A stretch of DNA of 11,948 nt from Hymenopellis radicata (GCA_015501595.1 JADNRX010001264.1:1-11948); one strand, 5' to 3'. Counted from the first letter of the stretch, positions 1-8,556 are shown. Numbers and translations: made by a program. Notes: generated by a model from the letters alone, not told the origin.

Positions 1-172
1 ACGCGGTCAGGGAGGTTAATACGCGTAGGACGCTAGAAACGGTCTCCCGTGGCGGCCCAATAATCCTCTTACAACTTCCGAAGTTCTCGCCCCGACGGCC
101 ACTCTCGCATCACGGCGACAGATTATCCGAATAGTCTTACGTTTCTTCTGGAGCTTGGCGTGCCCGGAAATG

Positions 173-302
173 CAATAAAAGGCGATGGGATTTGGTCGGA
201 ATCCATCATCACCCACTCCCATTCCCTCTTCTCCTTTCTCCTTCTCACATTGTCTCTACTTTTATCTCTCTCTTACTTCTATCTCTCTCGCTCGCTCTGC
301 AG
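173..302 (+). promoter_or_regulatory. Candidate promoter: TATA-like box and pyrimidine-rich tract
   Basis: A TATA-like caataaaagg lies near 173-182. It is followed at about 208-300 by a strongly CT-rich stretch (repeated tctct and ctcgctcg) that ends in ctgcag directly before an ATG at 303. CT-rich tracts near transcription starts are typical of filamentous fungal promoters. The same tract could instead be the end of an intron, because it closes with CAG. No transcription data are available. Confidence 0.35.
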
Positions 303-485
303 ATGTTCTCGTCGTCGTTTCTGCCGTCGCCATCGCCTTCCCGACGCGTCCAAAACGTGACCGCTAACCCTGCTGATCGTCACAGCGTGGGTTTCCTACC
401 ATCATCTTACTTGCTCACGATTCTTCCTCAGCTTTCTAGCCTCGCGCCGTCTCTCATGCTGCTCTGGTCGTCGTTTCTATTATAA
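303..485 (+). CDS. Short ORF, possible first exon of the downstream locus
   Basis: An ATG directly after the CT-rich tract opens a 60-residue frame ending in TAA. It begins MFSSSFLPSPSPSRR, serine/proline/arginine-rich, and ends in a hydrophobic leucine-rich stretch (SLAPSLMLLWSSFLL) that could be a membrane segment. I do not recognise it. It may be a complete small protein, or the first exon of the multi-intron locus at 757-2700, since several donor-like sites follow. Composition bias from the CT-rich DNA could also produce such a frame by chance. The start was chosen as the first ATG after the promoter-like DNA. Confidence 0.25.
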   Translation: MFSSSFLPSPSPSRRVQNVTANPADRHSVGFLPSSYLLTILPQLSSLAPSLMLLWSSFLL

Positions 486-756
486 TTCTATCGGCGACGA
501 GCGTTCTAATTATCTTGCAAGCTACTATTGTGTTCCCGCGGGGCGCGCTCTCGGCTTCAACATTCGCGGGTCCGGCGGCGGCAACAGCGTGGGCTAAGTC
601 TTCAAGGCTCTGTTCAGCGATGATCCCATAGTTCGACTTCTTAGTGTGTTGTTCAGCCTTTTCTCATTGACGCCGTACTTACCTCTTGTTGATACAGCCT
701 CCAAGGTATGTCGGCCTGCTCGTCCTCCATTGGAATTTTACTGACAATTAACTCAG
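486..756 (+). other. Unassigned stretch with one clear intron at its 3' end
   Basis: No long frame is visible. A well-formed intron occupies 706-756 (donor gtatgt, branch-like ctgac at 741-745, acceptor actcag) and leads into the exon series that starts at 757. The exon upstream of this intron is not defined; a frame ending YSLQ just before the donor would fit the phase but has a stop a few codons upstream. Confidence 0.4.
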
Positions 757-1600
757 ACGCCGTGTCTAAACGCGTCCAAGCCGCTCCTGCGACCCGACTT
801 GACTTGGTGCTTTTCCCATTCGGACCCGACCAGGCTTGGTCTCGGGCGCTACAAAAGTCTTTAAATGACGACTAGAGTCAAACGGTAGGCTACAATTTAC
901 CCCCTCACATATTGAACCTCATTCTGTTCCCCGCCCGTAGGCTACTCCTTCAAATGATTACCGCGCTAGTACAGGTCAGTCATCCTATATTCCTCTCCAT
1001 TGACGAATACTTACCAGGCCTTGCTAGTGTCTCGTCAGCGCCGTCTCCTTCTCATCCGTACGACGACGACATGCTGGCCACCATTTAGTTTGGCACTTTA
1101 GAGGCCGTTGACAATGCAGCCTTCAGCACCACGTTCGACCGCGACCTCCTCAACTACCAGAGGTAAGCTCGTATGTCTTCATTCTAATGGTTGACTTATC
1201 AGGGCTTTCTAGTTGAACCTCAATGTAGCCTCAGTTGTCTCGTCGGTGAGTCACTGCTATACTTGATATCCGCATGCTTACCTTTCTCTACAGGTTACGG
1301 CTTTGTTTGCGCATCTCACTCTTCGGGAGTGCCGCACTCGCTACTCGTTCTACCCGACGACAATTTCACTTGGCTCTGCGACGATGGGTACCAGTTGACT
1401 CCGCGTCGGCTCCTGCCATGGATATCAGGGGAGTCCGCCTTACGGACCGATGCAAGGACCTACGACGACGAACAATCGTAGTCCACCTCTGTGTCGCTCG
1501 CTACTTGACTCTCGACCGGAAATTCTGACAAAGTGAGTCGTCGATTTCGTCTTGTTCGACTTTTGAACTCATACGTATCACAGTACCGCTCGCCTCGGTA
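757..1600 (+). pseudogene. Decayed multi-exon gene with consistent intron phases and four in-frame stops
   Basis: Exons at 757-884, 941-974, 1018-1162, 1203-1245 and 1294-1532 are separated by introns of 56, 43, 40 and 48 nt, and a 51-nt intron (1533-1583) follows. Reading from the third base of the first exon, the frame passes through every junction in phase. It gives protein-like sequence such as DLVLFPFGPDQAWSRALQ, ATPSNDYRAST, SSAPSPSHPYDDDMLAT and EAVDNAAFSTTFDRDLLNYQ. The frame is broken by TAG at 873, 1086 and 1210 and TGA at 1396. I read this as a gene that lost function through point mutations while its splice sites stayed recognisable. An alternative frame in the last exon (containing VLPDDNFTWLCDDGYQL) is open to 1481, so that exon's frame is less certain. 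No family is recognised. Confidence 0.5.
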
Positions 1601-1764
1601 CTGCGCCGCCTCTGGGTAAATTGTCAGACGAGACGCGGTCTTGGTTCGACTAGTAACTGTTCTTATCGAGTGGTGTTAGTATACCCTTACTGCTGCCTTG
1701 TTCATGTTAGTCAGGCTCCCTTCTTGTTGTCTGAATACTTACCAATGCCGTCGTCTTTCTGCAG
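1601..1764 (+). other. Intron-like spacer before the duplicated block
   Basis: The stretch contains a donor-like gtaaat at about 1615 and acceptor-like ends (ttcatgttag near 1710, tttctgcag at 1764). No convincing exon lies between them. It links the decayed exon series to the duplicated exon block. Confidence 0.3.
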
Positions 1765-2080
1765 CATAGTGTTCACCAACAACGAAACGACCTGCCTGGC
1801 ACCGTCGGACGGAATCATTCGGCTCTGCGCCGGTGAGTAGCCGTTGGGCTTCGCGCTGGCTGATCCACGAGACGGCGGGTTCCGCCATACGACGAACTCA
1901 AGGTGTCGACGTCCGTTGCCTTGTCTGATTCTGGTCTTGGCTTTACTTTTGAAGGCTGCTTTATTGGTGAGGTGTTCACCACCACTCTACTGATCTAACC
2001 TTGACTCATGTATTTACAGAAGGGCGGCGCACCCCCCTCCTTGTTCAATTGTGAGTGTCCTTTGATCGATTATTGTGTTA
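1765..2080 (+). repeat. Exon-intron block, copy 1 of a tandem duplication
   Basis: The exon at 1765-1832 reads IVFTNNETTCLAPSDGII and ends RLCAG at a gtgag donor. The following DNA matches copy 2: 1858-1884 is identical to 2326-2352 (27 nt), and 1951-1970 is identical to 2405-2424, including the small exon-like gctgctttattg. The match continues through a gtgagtgtccttt donor at 2051. Both exon and intron sequence are conserved, so this is a DNA-level duplication. Confidence 0.75.
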
Positions 2081-2216
2081 CCGTTGCTGACTAGTTCCCG
2101 TTCTGTATAGATTGCGTAGCCTAGTAGTTTACTTCCATTCCGCACACCATTTACTTATCTCAATGGTAAGCAGACAAAGGACCCTCTCATGGCCGTAGCT
2201 GACCCCTTTTACACAG

Positions 2217-2527
2217 ATATCTGTTTCAATTTCATGCCCAAGATGGTGTTCGAAACTACCTGCTTGACACCGTCGGACGGAATCATTTGGCTACGCGCCG
2301 GTGAGTAACAGCTTGGCTTCGCGCCGGCTGATCCACGAGACGGCGGGTTCCGACTGGGTGTCGACGTCCGTCCGTCGCCTTAATAGCGGCTTAGCTTTAC
2401 TTTCGAAGGCTGCTTTATTGGTGAGCAGTTCACCAACACTCTACTGATCTAGCTTTCACTCATGTATTTGCAGAAGGCCGTCGTGTCCCCGTTCGATTGT
2501 AAGTGTCCTTTCATCGATTATCACATT
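2217..2527 (+). repeat. Exon-intron block, copy 2 of the tandem duplication
   Basis: The exon at 2217-2300 follows a good intron (2166-2216, gtaagc...acacag with a ctgac branch). It reads ICFNFMPKMVFETTCLTPSD and then GIIWLRAG at the donor, in the same frame and phase as copy 1 (ETTCL-x-PSDGII). The offset is 468 nt at the exon end and shrinks to about 448 nt at the last donor (2499), so small indels separate the copies. The intron at 2499-2548 joins this block to a third, more diverged relative. Confidence 0.75.
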
Positions 2528-2548
2528 CAATACTGACTTTACTGTCAG

Positions 2549-2723
2549 CTACTTCGACTCGGGACTTGTTTCACGGCCATCGAACACTGGACTTTCATTG
2601 GGGACGACGACGTGAACGTGGAACGCTTGCCTCTGCGCCGGGGATGTGCCATTCGACTTCGACTCGAGGCGTACTAACGACTCATTTGACGGCGTTCTGT
2701 CGGATTGTCTTGCTCGACAAGGA
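2549..2723 (+). pseudogene. Third diverged exon copy, frameshifted into the downstream gene
   Basis: After the acceptor at 2548 one frame reads LLRLGTCFTAIEHWTFIGDD and then DVNVERL. It then loses phase: the continuation resembling the repeat exon end (LCAG, as in copy 1) lies in another frame and runs on as DVPFDFDSRRTNDSFDGV into the gene annotated from 2724. A one-base indel near 2625-2635 would join the two. Either this is a decayed 5' part of the next gene or a small splice was missed. Confidence 0.4.
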
Positions 2724-3365
2724 ATGAGGGATCTGGACGAAGCAGTGTTCAAGGAAAAGATGGATGAAGTACGCTTCCTTTTATGCGTGAGTCCCTCGTT
2801 TGGTTCTGACCGAACGAAACATCAGTGGCCGAGTTATGAGCATTTCGAGTGGTTGATCACCATTCCTACGAGGACATCACAAGGCGATGTTATTTCGAGA
2901 GGAGAGTTAGCCGAGATTATCGCTGGGCAGTACGAAGAATTCATCCAGGTACGTCCCGAGTCTTTCCTCGAAGCGTATCTGATAACAATGACCGTATAGC
3001 TATGCTTGAACGGCACAATACACTGCACAGATCCGAACTGGCTTATCGGATCAGGGCTCATGGGAAGCACCTTTGACGAAATGTATCTCTGTTCGTTTTG
3101 GACTCCCGGAGACGGATTCTGGCGGGCGTCGATGTCCGTGAAGAAGGATATAACAGATGAGTGGCATTTTGCTAAAGAGCGCAGAGAGAGAGAAGAGTCT
3201 CAGAGCACATCGGGTGACCAAAGCCAAAGGAAAGGCAAGAAGAGGTCACGGCGCGCCGCGGAGGAGGAGAAACCAGCGTCAGAGTTGCAGGGGCCCCAAG
3301 GATGGCAGCCATCAGCGACTGGTGATTCACTAGTAGATCAACTATTTGGACTTGATGAAGAATAA
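2724..3365 (+). CDS. Three-exon gene, hypothetical protein of about 183 residues
   Basis: Exons are 2724-2786, 2826-2948 and 3000-3365. The introns are 39 nt (gtgagt...catcag) and 51 nt (gtacgt...gtatag). Both are multiples of three and the frame also reads through the first, so intron retention would be tolerated there. The protein starts MRDLDEAVFKEKMDEVRF. It continues with an aromatic-rich middle (WPSYEHFEWLITIPTRTS, GELAEIIAGQYEEFIQ, DPNWLIGSGLMGSTFDEM, SFWTPGDGFWRASMSV) and ends in a highly charged tail containing KGKKRSRRAAEEEK, which could be a nuclear localisation signal, then LVDQLFGLDEE. The TAA stop lies inside an AATAAA. The frame is open upstream to about 2616, so the true start may be earlier. 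I recognise no family. Confidence 0.5.
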
Positions 3366-3835
3366 ATAGAATGTACTGCCGTATGAGCAGCGCTCTAACA
3401 TGAAGGTGGAACAAGAGAACGAACAGTTCGCCCGGTGGCGGTGCCTCGTGAGAAAGACTATTCCAGCCTTGAACCTGATTGCTCTTGACTGGCTTGACTA
3501 GTGACTTCCATAGCGACCCCATTGCGACGCGTCTGAAGGTGAAGAACACACTTTTCGGACTAATTTTCTTTCTCCTTCAAGATTCTCAGGATGTCGTATA
3601 CCACAATCTATTATCTGCTACACTTTCTTTGCACAGCCCCTCGCACCACCCACATGTCACAGACTCAGCCTCTTAACAGCTAATGCGCACTGCAGACCTC
3701 GAGTAATAATAGGACTTCTTTCCCTGTCGAAAGTACTTATAAGCATGCCATCGCGGTCTCCCTCGCCGCAACCTCTCCTTGTCCCACCTCCGAGTCCTTC
3801 GGTGCTTAGTCGACTCCGATAAATCTTCCATCATC
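3366..3835 (+). other. Intergenic region with a TATA-like box for the next gene
   Basis: No convincing gene is seen. A TATA-like cttataag at 3736-3743 lies about 95 nt upstream of the ATG at 3836, and the DNA between them is CT-rich (ctctccttgtcccacctcc). This fits a fungal core promoter. Short frames at 3479-3676 look like chance. Confidence 0.4.
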
Positions 3836-4125
3836 ATGTCTACATCGACAGAGGGTCAATGCGACAAACATACCACGTCTAATATCGCGTTCTTCTACCC
3901 CGGTCATGACCGGACAGATGGACTTGACGCCACTACTGAAGACGAGGGTAAGTATATATCGCATCATAGACTATTCCTTAATACTCAATAAGGGCGTTAG
4001 ACTTGGATCCGTGGAAGACGTATCGGTTTGAAGACGCAGACGGGGATTTGGCAGAGGCGTGGAGACGTGCCGTTGAATGGCAATGCCTTCTGGAGGCGAC
4101 GGAGGTGTTCTGTCCATCACACTGA
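3836..4125 (+). CDS. Two-exon gene for a 78-residue acidic protein
   Basis: Exon 1 (3836-3947) encodes 37 codons plus one base, starting MSTSTEGQCDKHTTSNIAFF. The intron (3948-4000, 53 nt, gtaagt...gcgttag) splits a codon. Exon 2 (4001-4125) continues in phase as DLDPWKTYRFEDADGDLAEA and WRRAVEWQCLLEATEVFCPS, then H and a stop. The product is small, acidic and probably helical at its C-terminus, with three cysteines. It has no signal peptide or membrane segment, so it is probably intracellular. Splicing phase, the upstream TATA-like box and the downstream AATAAA all support a real gene. I do not recognise the family. Confidence 0.6.
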
Positions 4126-4177
4126 CATATGTATCGAACTTTTAGCCTTCCAAGTCATGATGACGAGTCGCGTTTAA

Positions 4178-4183
4178 AATAAA
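4178..4183 (+). terminator. Candidate polyadenylation signal
   Basis: An AATAAA hexamer lies about 53 nt after the stop of the 78-residue gene, in an A/T-rich patch followed by a T-rich stretch. The position suits a 3' end signal, although fungal signals are loose. Confidence 0.35.
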
Positions 4184-4677
4184 TTGTCTTCCACCTTTGA
4201 TTTCATCATTGCAATTCTATCACTGTTCTCTCCCGCCTGCTGGCCGTTCCTTGCACTCAACGGTTGATAAGCGTCCTTTCGAGAAAAACTCACGGGGCCA
4301 TTCTCGGTGGCAAGATTACCGTCTCATCATCGAGTTCGAATCTGGTTGTCTATTCACTGATTCTCTCATTTGATGCGCCCTCGAAAAGAGACAACATTCA
4401 TTTCCGAGTCTATCTATCACGAATAGAGATAGGTGACAGGCGCACCATGGAGAATTTCAATCAAGTCAACTTGATCATTGAGAGCTTTCTGATTGCCTCA
4501 AGATAATCCAATCACATCGCAGCATTTCCGGGAAGAGCGCTGTCTACCCATATTCACAATCCCCGCCGACGAGGCAATTCCACTCGCTCAGTTATCGAAA
4601 ATATTCGACAACAAATACATATTGTACAGATTTTTCCATAGAGTCCATTTCTCAACGGGGCCGTCGAACCTCCCCTC
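4184..4677. other. Convergent intergenic region
   Basis: This lies between the 3' ends of the plus-strand 78-residue gene and the minus-strand tubby-like gene. It has only short frames without splice support. No RNA gene or repeat was found. Confidence 0.4.
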
Positions 4678-6146
4678 TCACTTCCTCAGCTTGTCAAAAA
4701 TCCCCGCCACCACGGACACCGGCCTTGGTGGCACCTCGGGCGTCGGCGAGCTCTTCCGGCCCTTGGTCTTGGCAGGGGGCGGGGCAACATATATCGAGGG
4801 ATTGCCCAACTGCGATGGGGACGGTGACGGCTGATTAGGATGCAGTTGATGCGAATGGATCCTCGGATCGCTGTTACGCGCGATCTTTTTACCTGAAGAT
4901 GTGAGCATTGAACAGGAAAACCAAAGAAGGGCTCAGTACCTTTGCCTTTCTTTTTATCCTCTTTCGTGGGAGGAGAGGGAGGTATCGGAGAGGTAGGCTG
5001 CAGTTCAGGCATCGGGATCTTGCTCAAGTGAACGACGAGGCTCTTTGGCGTCGCGTACTTTTCCTCGTTGTCGAGGTTTATCCGTCGCGGGCCTTTGGAC
5101 GGAAGCGTGTCGTGCAACACATATTGGTGCAGATCGTTATCCAAGCCCGCTTTATGGCGGATGCGCTTTGTCTCCTCGACAGTCTGCAGCACCTTGGGCA
5201 CGTCTTCCGCGGAATCTGAGCGTACGGTGACGAAGAGCATGGCATCGTCCTGGAGGAGATTCCAGCAATACTGGGCATAGTCCGCGACTTCGCCTTCTTG
5301 CTCTACTGTCACCTCGTTGAACTCCCCTCTGAGCGCCTGCAGTTCAGCAATGCGGTCTACGCCGGTCTTGGCGGGCGGCCTGGGGGGTGGCAGAGGCGGA
5401 GGCGTCGGAGTGTCTTTGGGAGTTTTACGGGCGCCAAGGATCGGTGTTGGGCTCTCGTCTTTGGGAGTCGAGTGGTGGGCTTCGTTGGCATCTTGGAATG
5501 TGAGGAGGGCGGTGAGGATGACGATTTCCAAGCCTTTTCTATCTTCGATATCAAATCTGGGATACACGGTCTTGAGTTGGCCGTTCAAACGTGTTAGCTC
5601 TGAGGACGTACCGGTTTAGATTATAGTCGAGGATTTGGACAGTGCTCGTCTTGAGTCGTCCTGCCGGCTCTTTCGTGAGCGCGACAAGGACAGGTGGATC
5701 TGGTTTGCGGATCATGTAGCATTCTTCTCGCTTCCATTCGAAATCGTGGCTTTTAGCGTGATCAACGTTTGACGACGCGTTGAGACGAAGGAGGGTACTC
5801 ACTCCTCCCACTTGAAGCCCCAACGGAAAGATAGAGTGCCCGTGTATTTGAGTTCCACAGTAGAGGAAGGATTGCATAGCTCAAGAATCTTTGTCTTGCT
5901 CGTTGGACTGGGCGCTGTGGCGGTCACCAGTAGTGATTCAGACATAAAGTCTGGGCGCATATTCGTGAAAAGTGTAGGTCGAGCATGGAATTACTCACCG
6001 TAGATTTCAATCGTGTACAAAGGGGCGACTGTTATGCGCTGCTTTCGATAATGTACAACGCCATTAGGGTCGACAAGATCGATGACATTTGGGTCGTCCT
6101 TGCTGGGAGTGACGATGAGCGTGAATAGATTCTGATCAAGGCTCAT
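4678..6146 (-). CDS. Five-exon gene, tubby-like (DUF6593-type) domain protein with proline-rich tail, 409 residues
   Basis: Exons from the 5' end are 6146-5999, 5914-5803, 5749-5612, 5556-4940 and 4892-4678. The introns are 84, 53, 55 and 47 nt, and all junctions are in phase. Residues 1-155 run from MSLDQNLFTLIVTPSKDD through an aromatic strand region (FRWGFKWEDHDFEWKREECY) and PPVLVALTKEPAGRLKT to DIEDRKGLEIVILTALLTFQ. The order of a short LT.TPS opening, a W-K strand, an LVA strand and a hydrophobic final helix resembles tubby-like/DUF6593 proteins of Agaricomycetes; this is judged by eye. Residues 156-200 are proline-rich (TPTPPPLPPPRPP). Residues 201-300 are probably helical. The C-terminal part is rich in proline and lysine (KEDKKKGKGKK) and ends SVVAGIFDKLRK. 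No signal peptide is seen. Function is unknown; tubby-like folds often bind lipids or membranes. The ATG is the first in frame after an upstream stop. Confidence 0.75.
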
Positions 6147-6289
6147 CGAAAGTTGTCCACGTAGAAATGAAAGAAAGGCTTATAATGTTGATGGGAGTTA
6201 CAGACATCGCTTTCCGAGTGTCTTCACAGCGCACGGATGAGCCGTACATCTCGTAGCATGGCGCAAAACACGCACCCTTGGCTGTTAAT
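6147..6289 (-). other. Upstream region of the tubby-like gene
   Basis: No TATA box is obvious. A second ATG about 70 nt upstream (near 6208, ATGTCT followed by a donor-like gtaact) could form an alternative first exon spliced into the gene after codon 5, giving a start MSNLF. The simpler single-exon start at 6146 is preferred. Confidence 0.3.
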
Positions 6290-6750
6290 CGGCGCTCCTC
6301 TGGGCTGCATCTTCCCTTGCCCACAAACGCTGCTCGTGCCTTCCCGGGTGCGTCTCCGAGCGATCTTCGCTGGGCGCGTCTCCTCTCTGCTGGCGCGACA
6401 TCTTCGTGGGACTCGTCTGCTCCTCTGTCGCTGAGGTGATCTTCCCGGGTACGTCTCCTCTGGGATGCGTCTTGTCTGCGGGGCGTCTCTTCTGGGGTGC
6501 TCTTCGGGTGTGGCTCTTCGTCGGGACTGCTGGCGGTGCTGCGTCTCCTCTGGGTGCTTCTTCGCGGACTGCTCCTCTGGGGTGCTTCTTCCCGGGTGCG
6601 TCTCCTCTGGGGCGCGTCTTCACGCGGGTCATCTTCTCGGGTGCGTCTTGGCGCGTCGTCCTGACATCTTCGCGGGAGCGTCTCCTCTGTGCTAGCGAGT
6701 CGTCTTCGCGGGAGACGTCTTCGTGAGAGTGCTCCTCTGGGGTCGGTGCG
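6290..6750. repeat. Degenerate GC-rich minisatellite
   Basis: The stretch is built from variants of gcgtctcctctgggg and tgcttcttcccgggt, repeated many times with drift, for example near 6357, 6380, 6447, 6540, 6598 and 6680. Frames on both strands stay open because of the low-complexity repeat (minus strand: PRGDAPGKKHPRGAVREEAP). I regard those frames as repeat artefacts. Confidence 0.7.
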
Positions 6751-6970
6751 CGAGCGATGGATGGGAGATAAGAGCTGCCTGATTGGGACTCAACGCCAGT
6801 GTGGCTGTGCTGACTTGCAGTGCGCCGTGCTATTCACTCGAGTTTAAGTCTATTCGCTTTCGTAGGGTGTACGGCTTCACAGATTGCATTCTAAGAGTAA
6901 AATACATTGCTGGGATCGTCTACGAACAAAAGTTGGAACCTAAAATCTTGTAAATAAAAAGTTGAAAAAA
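6751..6970. other. No gene seen; A-rich end
   Basis: Unique-looking sequence without splice sites or long frames. It ends in an A-rich patch (taaataaaaagttgaaaaaa, about 6950-6969). Confidence 0.4.
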
Positions 6971-7072
6971 TCACGTAGGGTGGGGGGTACGAAAACAGTG
7001 ATTTTCATGAACGCAAGTCCACAAAATCAGACATCGTACGGGCGTGACGGATCCGGCCTGACGGGCCCCAAT

Positions 7073-7125
7073 GAGCCGAAAAGAATCCCCGAGCCAACCC
7101 TCTGGCTCGGGGATCCTCTTGGCTC
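7073..7125. repeat. Strong inverted repeat (hairpin)
   Basis: A perfect 12-nt core (atccccgagcca at 7085-7096 and tggctcggggat at 7103-7114) surrounds a 6-nt loop. It is extended on both sides by an imperfect stem closing with gagcc and ggctc. Confidence 0.8.
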
Positions 7126-7210
7126 TCACCGGTTGATTAGACCGATGGCCTCGAGAGGAGGACTTTGCGCGAACGTCCGAAGACGGCGGACCACCATGTG
7201 GGACGTCTAA

Positions 7211-7289
7211 CATGCCGCCCTTTCTATCCCCAAGGACCCCGCGGCCGACCCGGTGGTGGAAGGTTAGTCCAAGGGTTCCGGGCGGCATG
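7211..7289. repeat. Inverted repeat with 10-nt perfect ends
   Basis: catgccgccc at 7211-7220 is the exact reverse complement of gggcggcatg at 7280-7289. Further partial pairing inside (ccaaggac with gtccaagg) makes a long imperfect hairpin. A tttataaa follows at about 7292. Confidence 0.7.
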
Positions 7290-7733
7290 ACATTTATAAA
7301 GCGAGTGTTAGTTCCTAACCCTAATCTAGAACTTACTACACCATCAGACAAGTGGGAGGGAAAGGATGAGATATGGCTCTGGCTCTGTTCAGACGGTTTA
7401 TATACCCTCTGGATGCCCATTTCCCGTGACGTGATTGACAACCGGCTGCGAGACCGAATCGGACTGGCTGACATACGACTTCGAGTTCGGACTTGGCATG
7501 CCGCACTGCGCCACACTTCTTCTCTCCGTTTAACTTCTCCGCTGTACCAGTCAATAGCAGTGATTTCCAGCTTTCCATGCATATACTCAACATGGTTTAC
7601 TGCTTTCGTCACTCCTCAACAACATCTCAAAGAAATTCCATCCTCCGTCATTGCAATATTCGGAAACATGCAGGGAACTACCTTACGTACCTTACTATTC
7701 CGGGAACAGAGGTACTTTTACCTTTGTACCTAG

Positions 7734-7976
7734 GATAGCAAGGTACTGCTGTGGTGTTCTTGGTGTCGGTCGATTCGGAAAACCAACTACAATTGCATGA
7801 ATACAGCGGACAGTAAAATTGACCAAAGCTTGCGATAGGAAGCGACTCAAAGCGACTCAAGATGCACCGAACAGGGTCGCAAGGTCTAGAGTCCGGAAAT
7901 GAAAAAATATGCCGTGTTTGGGTGAGTAGTACAGGCGCGTTCGGCAAGTCATCCTTCCTGAACCCTCCCCGCCATC
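7734..7976. other. Spacer with a 10-nt direct repeat
   Basis: agcgactcaa occurs twice in immediate tandem at 7841-7860. A CT-rich patch (aaccctccccgccatc) lies just before an ATG at 7977. No gene is seen. Confidence 0.4.
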
Positions 7977-8550
7977 ATGTCTCCCACCAGCAACTTGTCC
8001 CGCTCGTCTGCTGCAGTTCTGTCATCTCGGCGCATTTTCAGGATTTCAGTATGTCTACAATGAGAATTGTAAGCTTACCTTGCCCTTCACGCTGTTTCGG
8101 CGCTGAAAATCCGTGTAGTACCAACCTGGTTCGCCGCCGAAGTCGGTGTCAAGATGAGACCAGCTCAATTTGTCCAGATCCGGGGTTGAATCTTGCGGTA
8201 TCCGGTGAGTTAGTTGTCGTCTTGGTGCTGTTCGCCCGCTGAACATTCAGACACTCGTTGGGTACCCAACGTATCGAGTCCCTCAATTCGTCCAGATCCG
8301 GGTGTGGATTTGCACAAGTTACAGGAGACGAACACGGTAAGTTTTCCGTCGCCTTGAGCCAGTTCGCCAGCTGAAAATTCATATAGCCTTCATGGTTCGC
8401 ATAGAGCGGTAGTCGAGAAGAAAAGCAGGGTTGTCGCGCGAGTTATGGAGAGGAGATAACCTCAATTCGTCCAGATCCGAGCTCAGAATTCGCCGAAGGA
8501 ATACAAGACAGTTGAGACGACGGCCGCGGCATAGCGTTGACGGGCAGTGA
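7977..8550 (+). pseudogene. Repeated exon-intron units with an S-I-R-P-D-P motif
   Basis: Three introns can be aligned: 8069-8118, 8205-8250 and 8337-8386. All start gtaag or gtgag and share a gctgaa branch-like site just before the acceptor. The exons between and after them carry a DNA repeat starting at 8164, 8282 and 8461 (ctcaattcgtccagatccg). In one frame these read TSSICPDPGLNLAVS, VSSPSIRPDPGVDLHKLQ and EEITSIRPDPSSEFAEGIQ. A plausible start is ATG 7977 (MSPTSNLSRSSAA). However, splicing that start through 8118 gives a different frame (PTWFAAEVGVKMRPAQFVQI) that stops at 8187. The frames therefore do not agree, and I read the unit series as partly decayed. No known family is recognised. 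Confidence 0.45.
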
Positions 8551-8556
8551 GGTGCG

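Larger units (their letters stand above)
6971..7733. other. Overlapping antisense ORFs with inverted repeats, identity unclear
   Basis: The plus strand has a 173-residue frame (7212-7733) with ATG at its start, containing GKDEIWLWLCSDGLYTLWMP and SRDVIDNRLRDRIGLADIR. The minus strand has a 213-residue frame (7612-6971) that begins with a near-cognate codon and includes MHGKLEITAIDWYSGEVKRR. Both cannot be ordinary genes over their full lengths. The first half holds two inverted repeats that distort both frames. No transposase motif is visible. The region could be a remnant of a small mobile element or simply open by chance. Confidence 0.25.

Noticed and set aside
4329..4345. tRNA B-box-like gagttcgaatctg
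   Set aside because: The flanking bases do not form a T-stem, and no acceptor stem or anticodon arm can be drawn around it.
6285..6726. Long frames on both strands across the minisatellite
   Set aside because: They arise from low-complexity repeat composition and lack splice or start support.
7315..7325. Telomere-like ctaaccctaat
   Set aside because: Only about one and a half copies of the fungal telomere unit are present, so there is no array.
7841..7860. Tandem 10-nt repeat agcgactcaa
   Set aside because: Only two copies are present, which fits a simple replication slip; it is too short to be a functional array or CRISPR.
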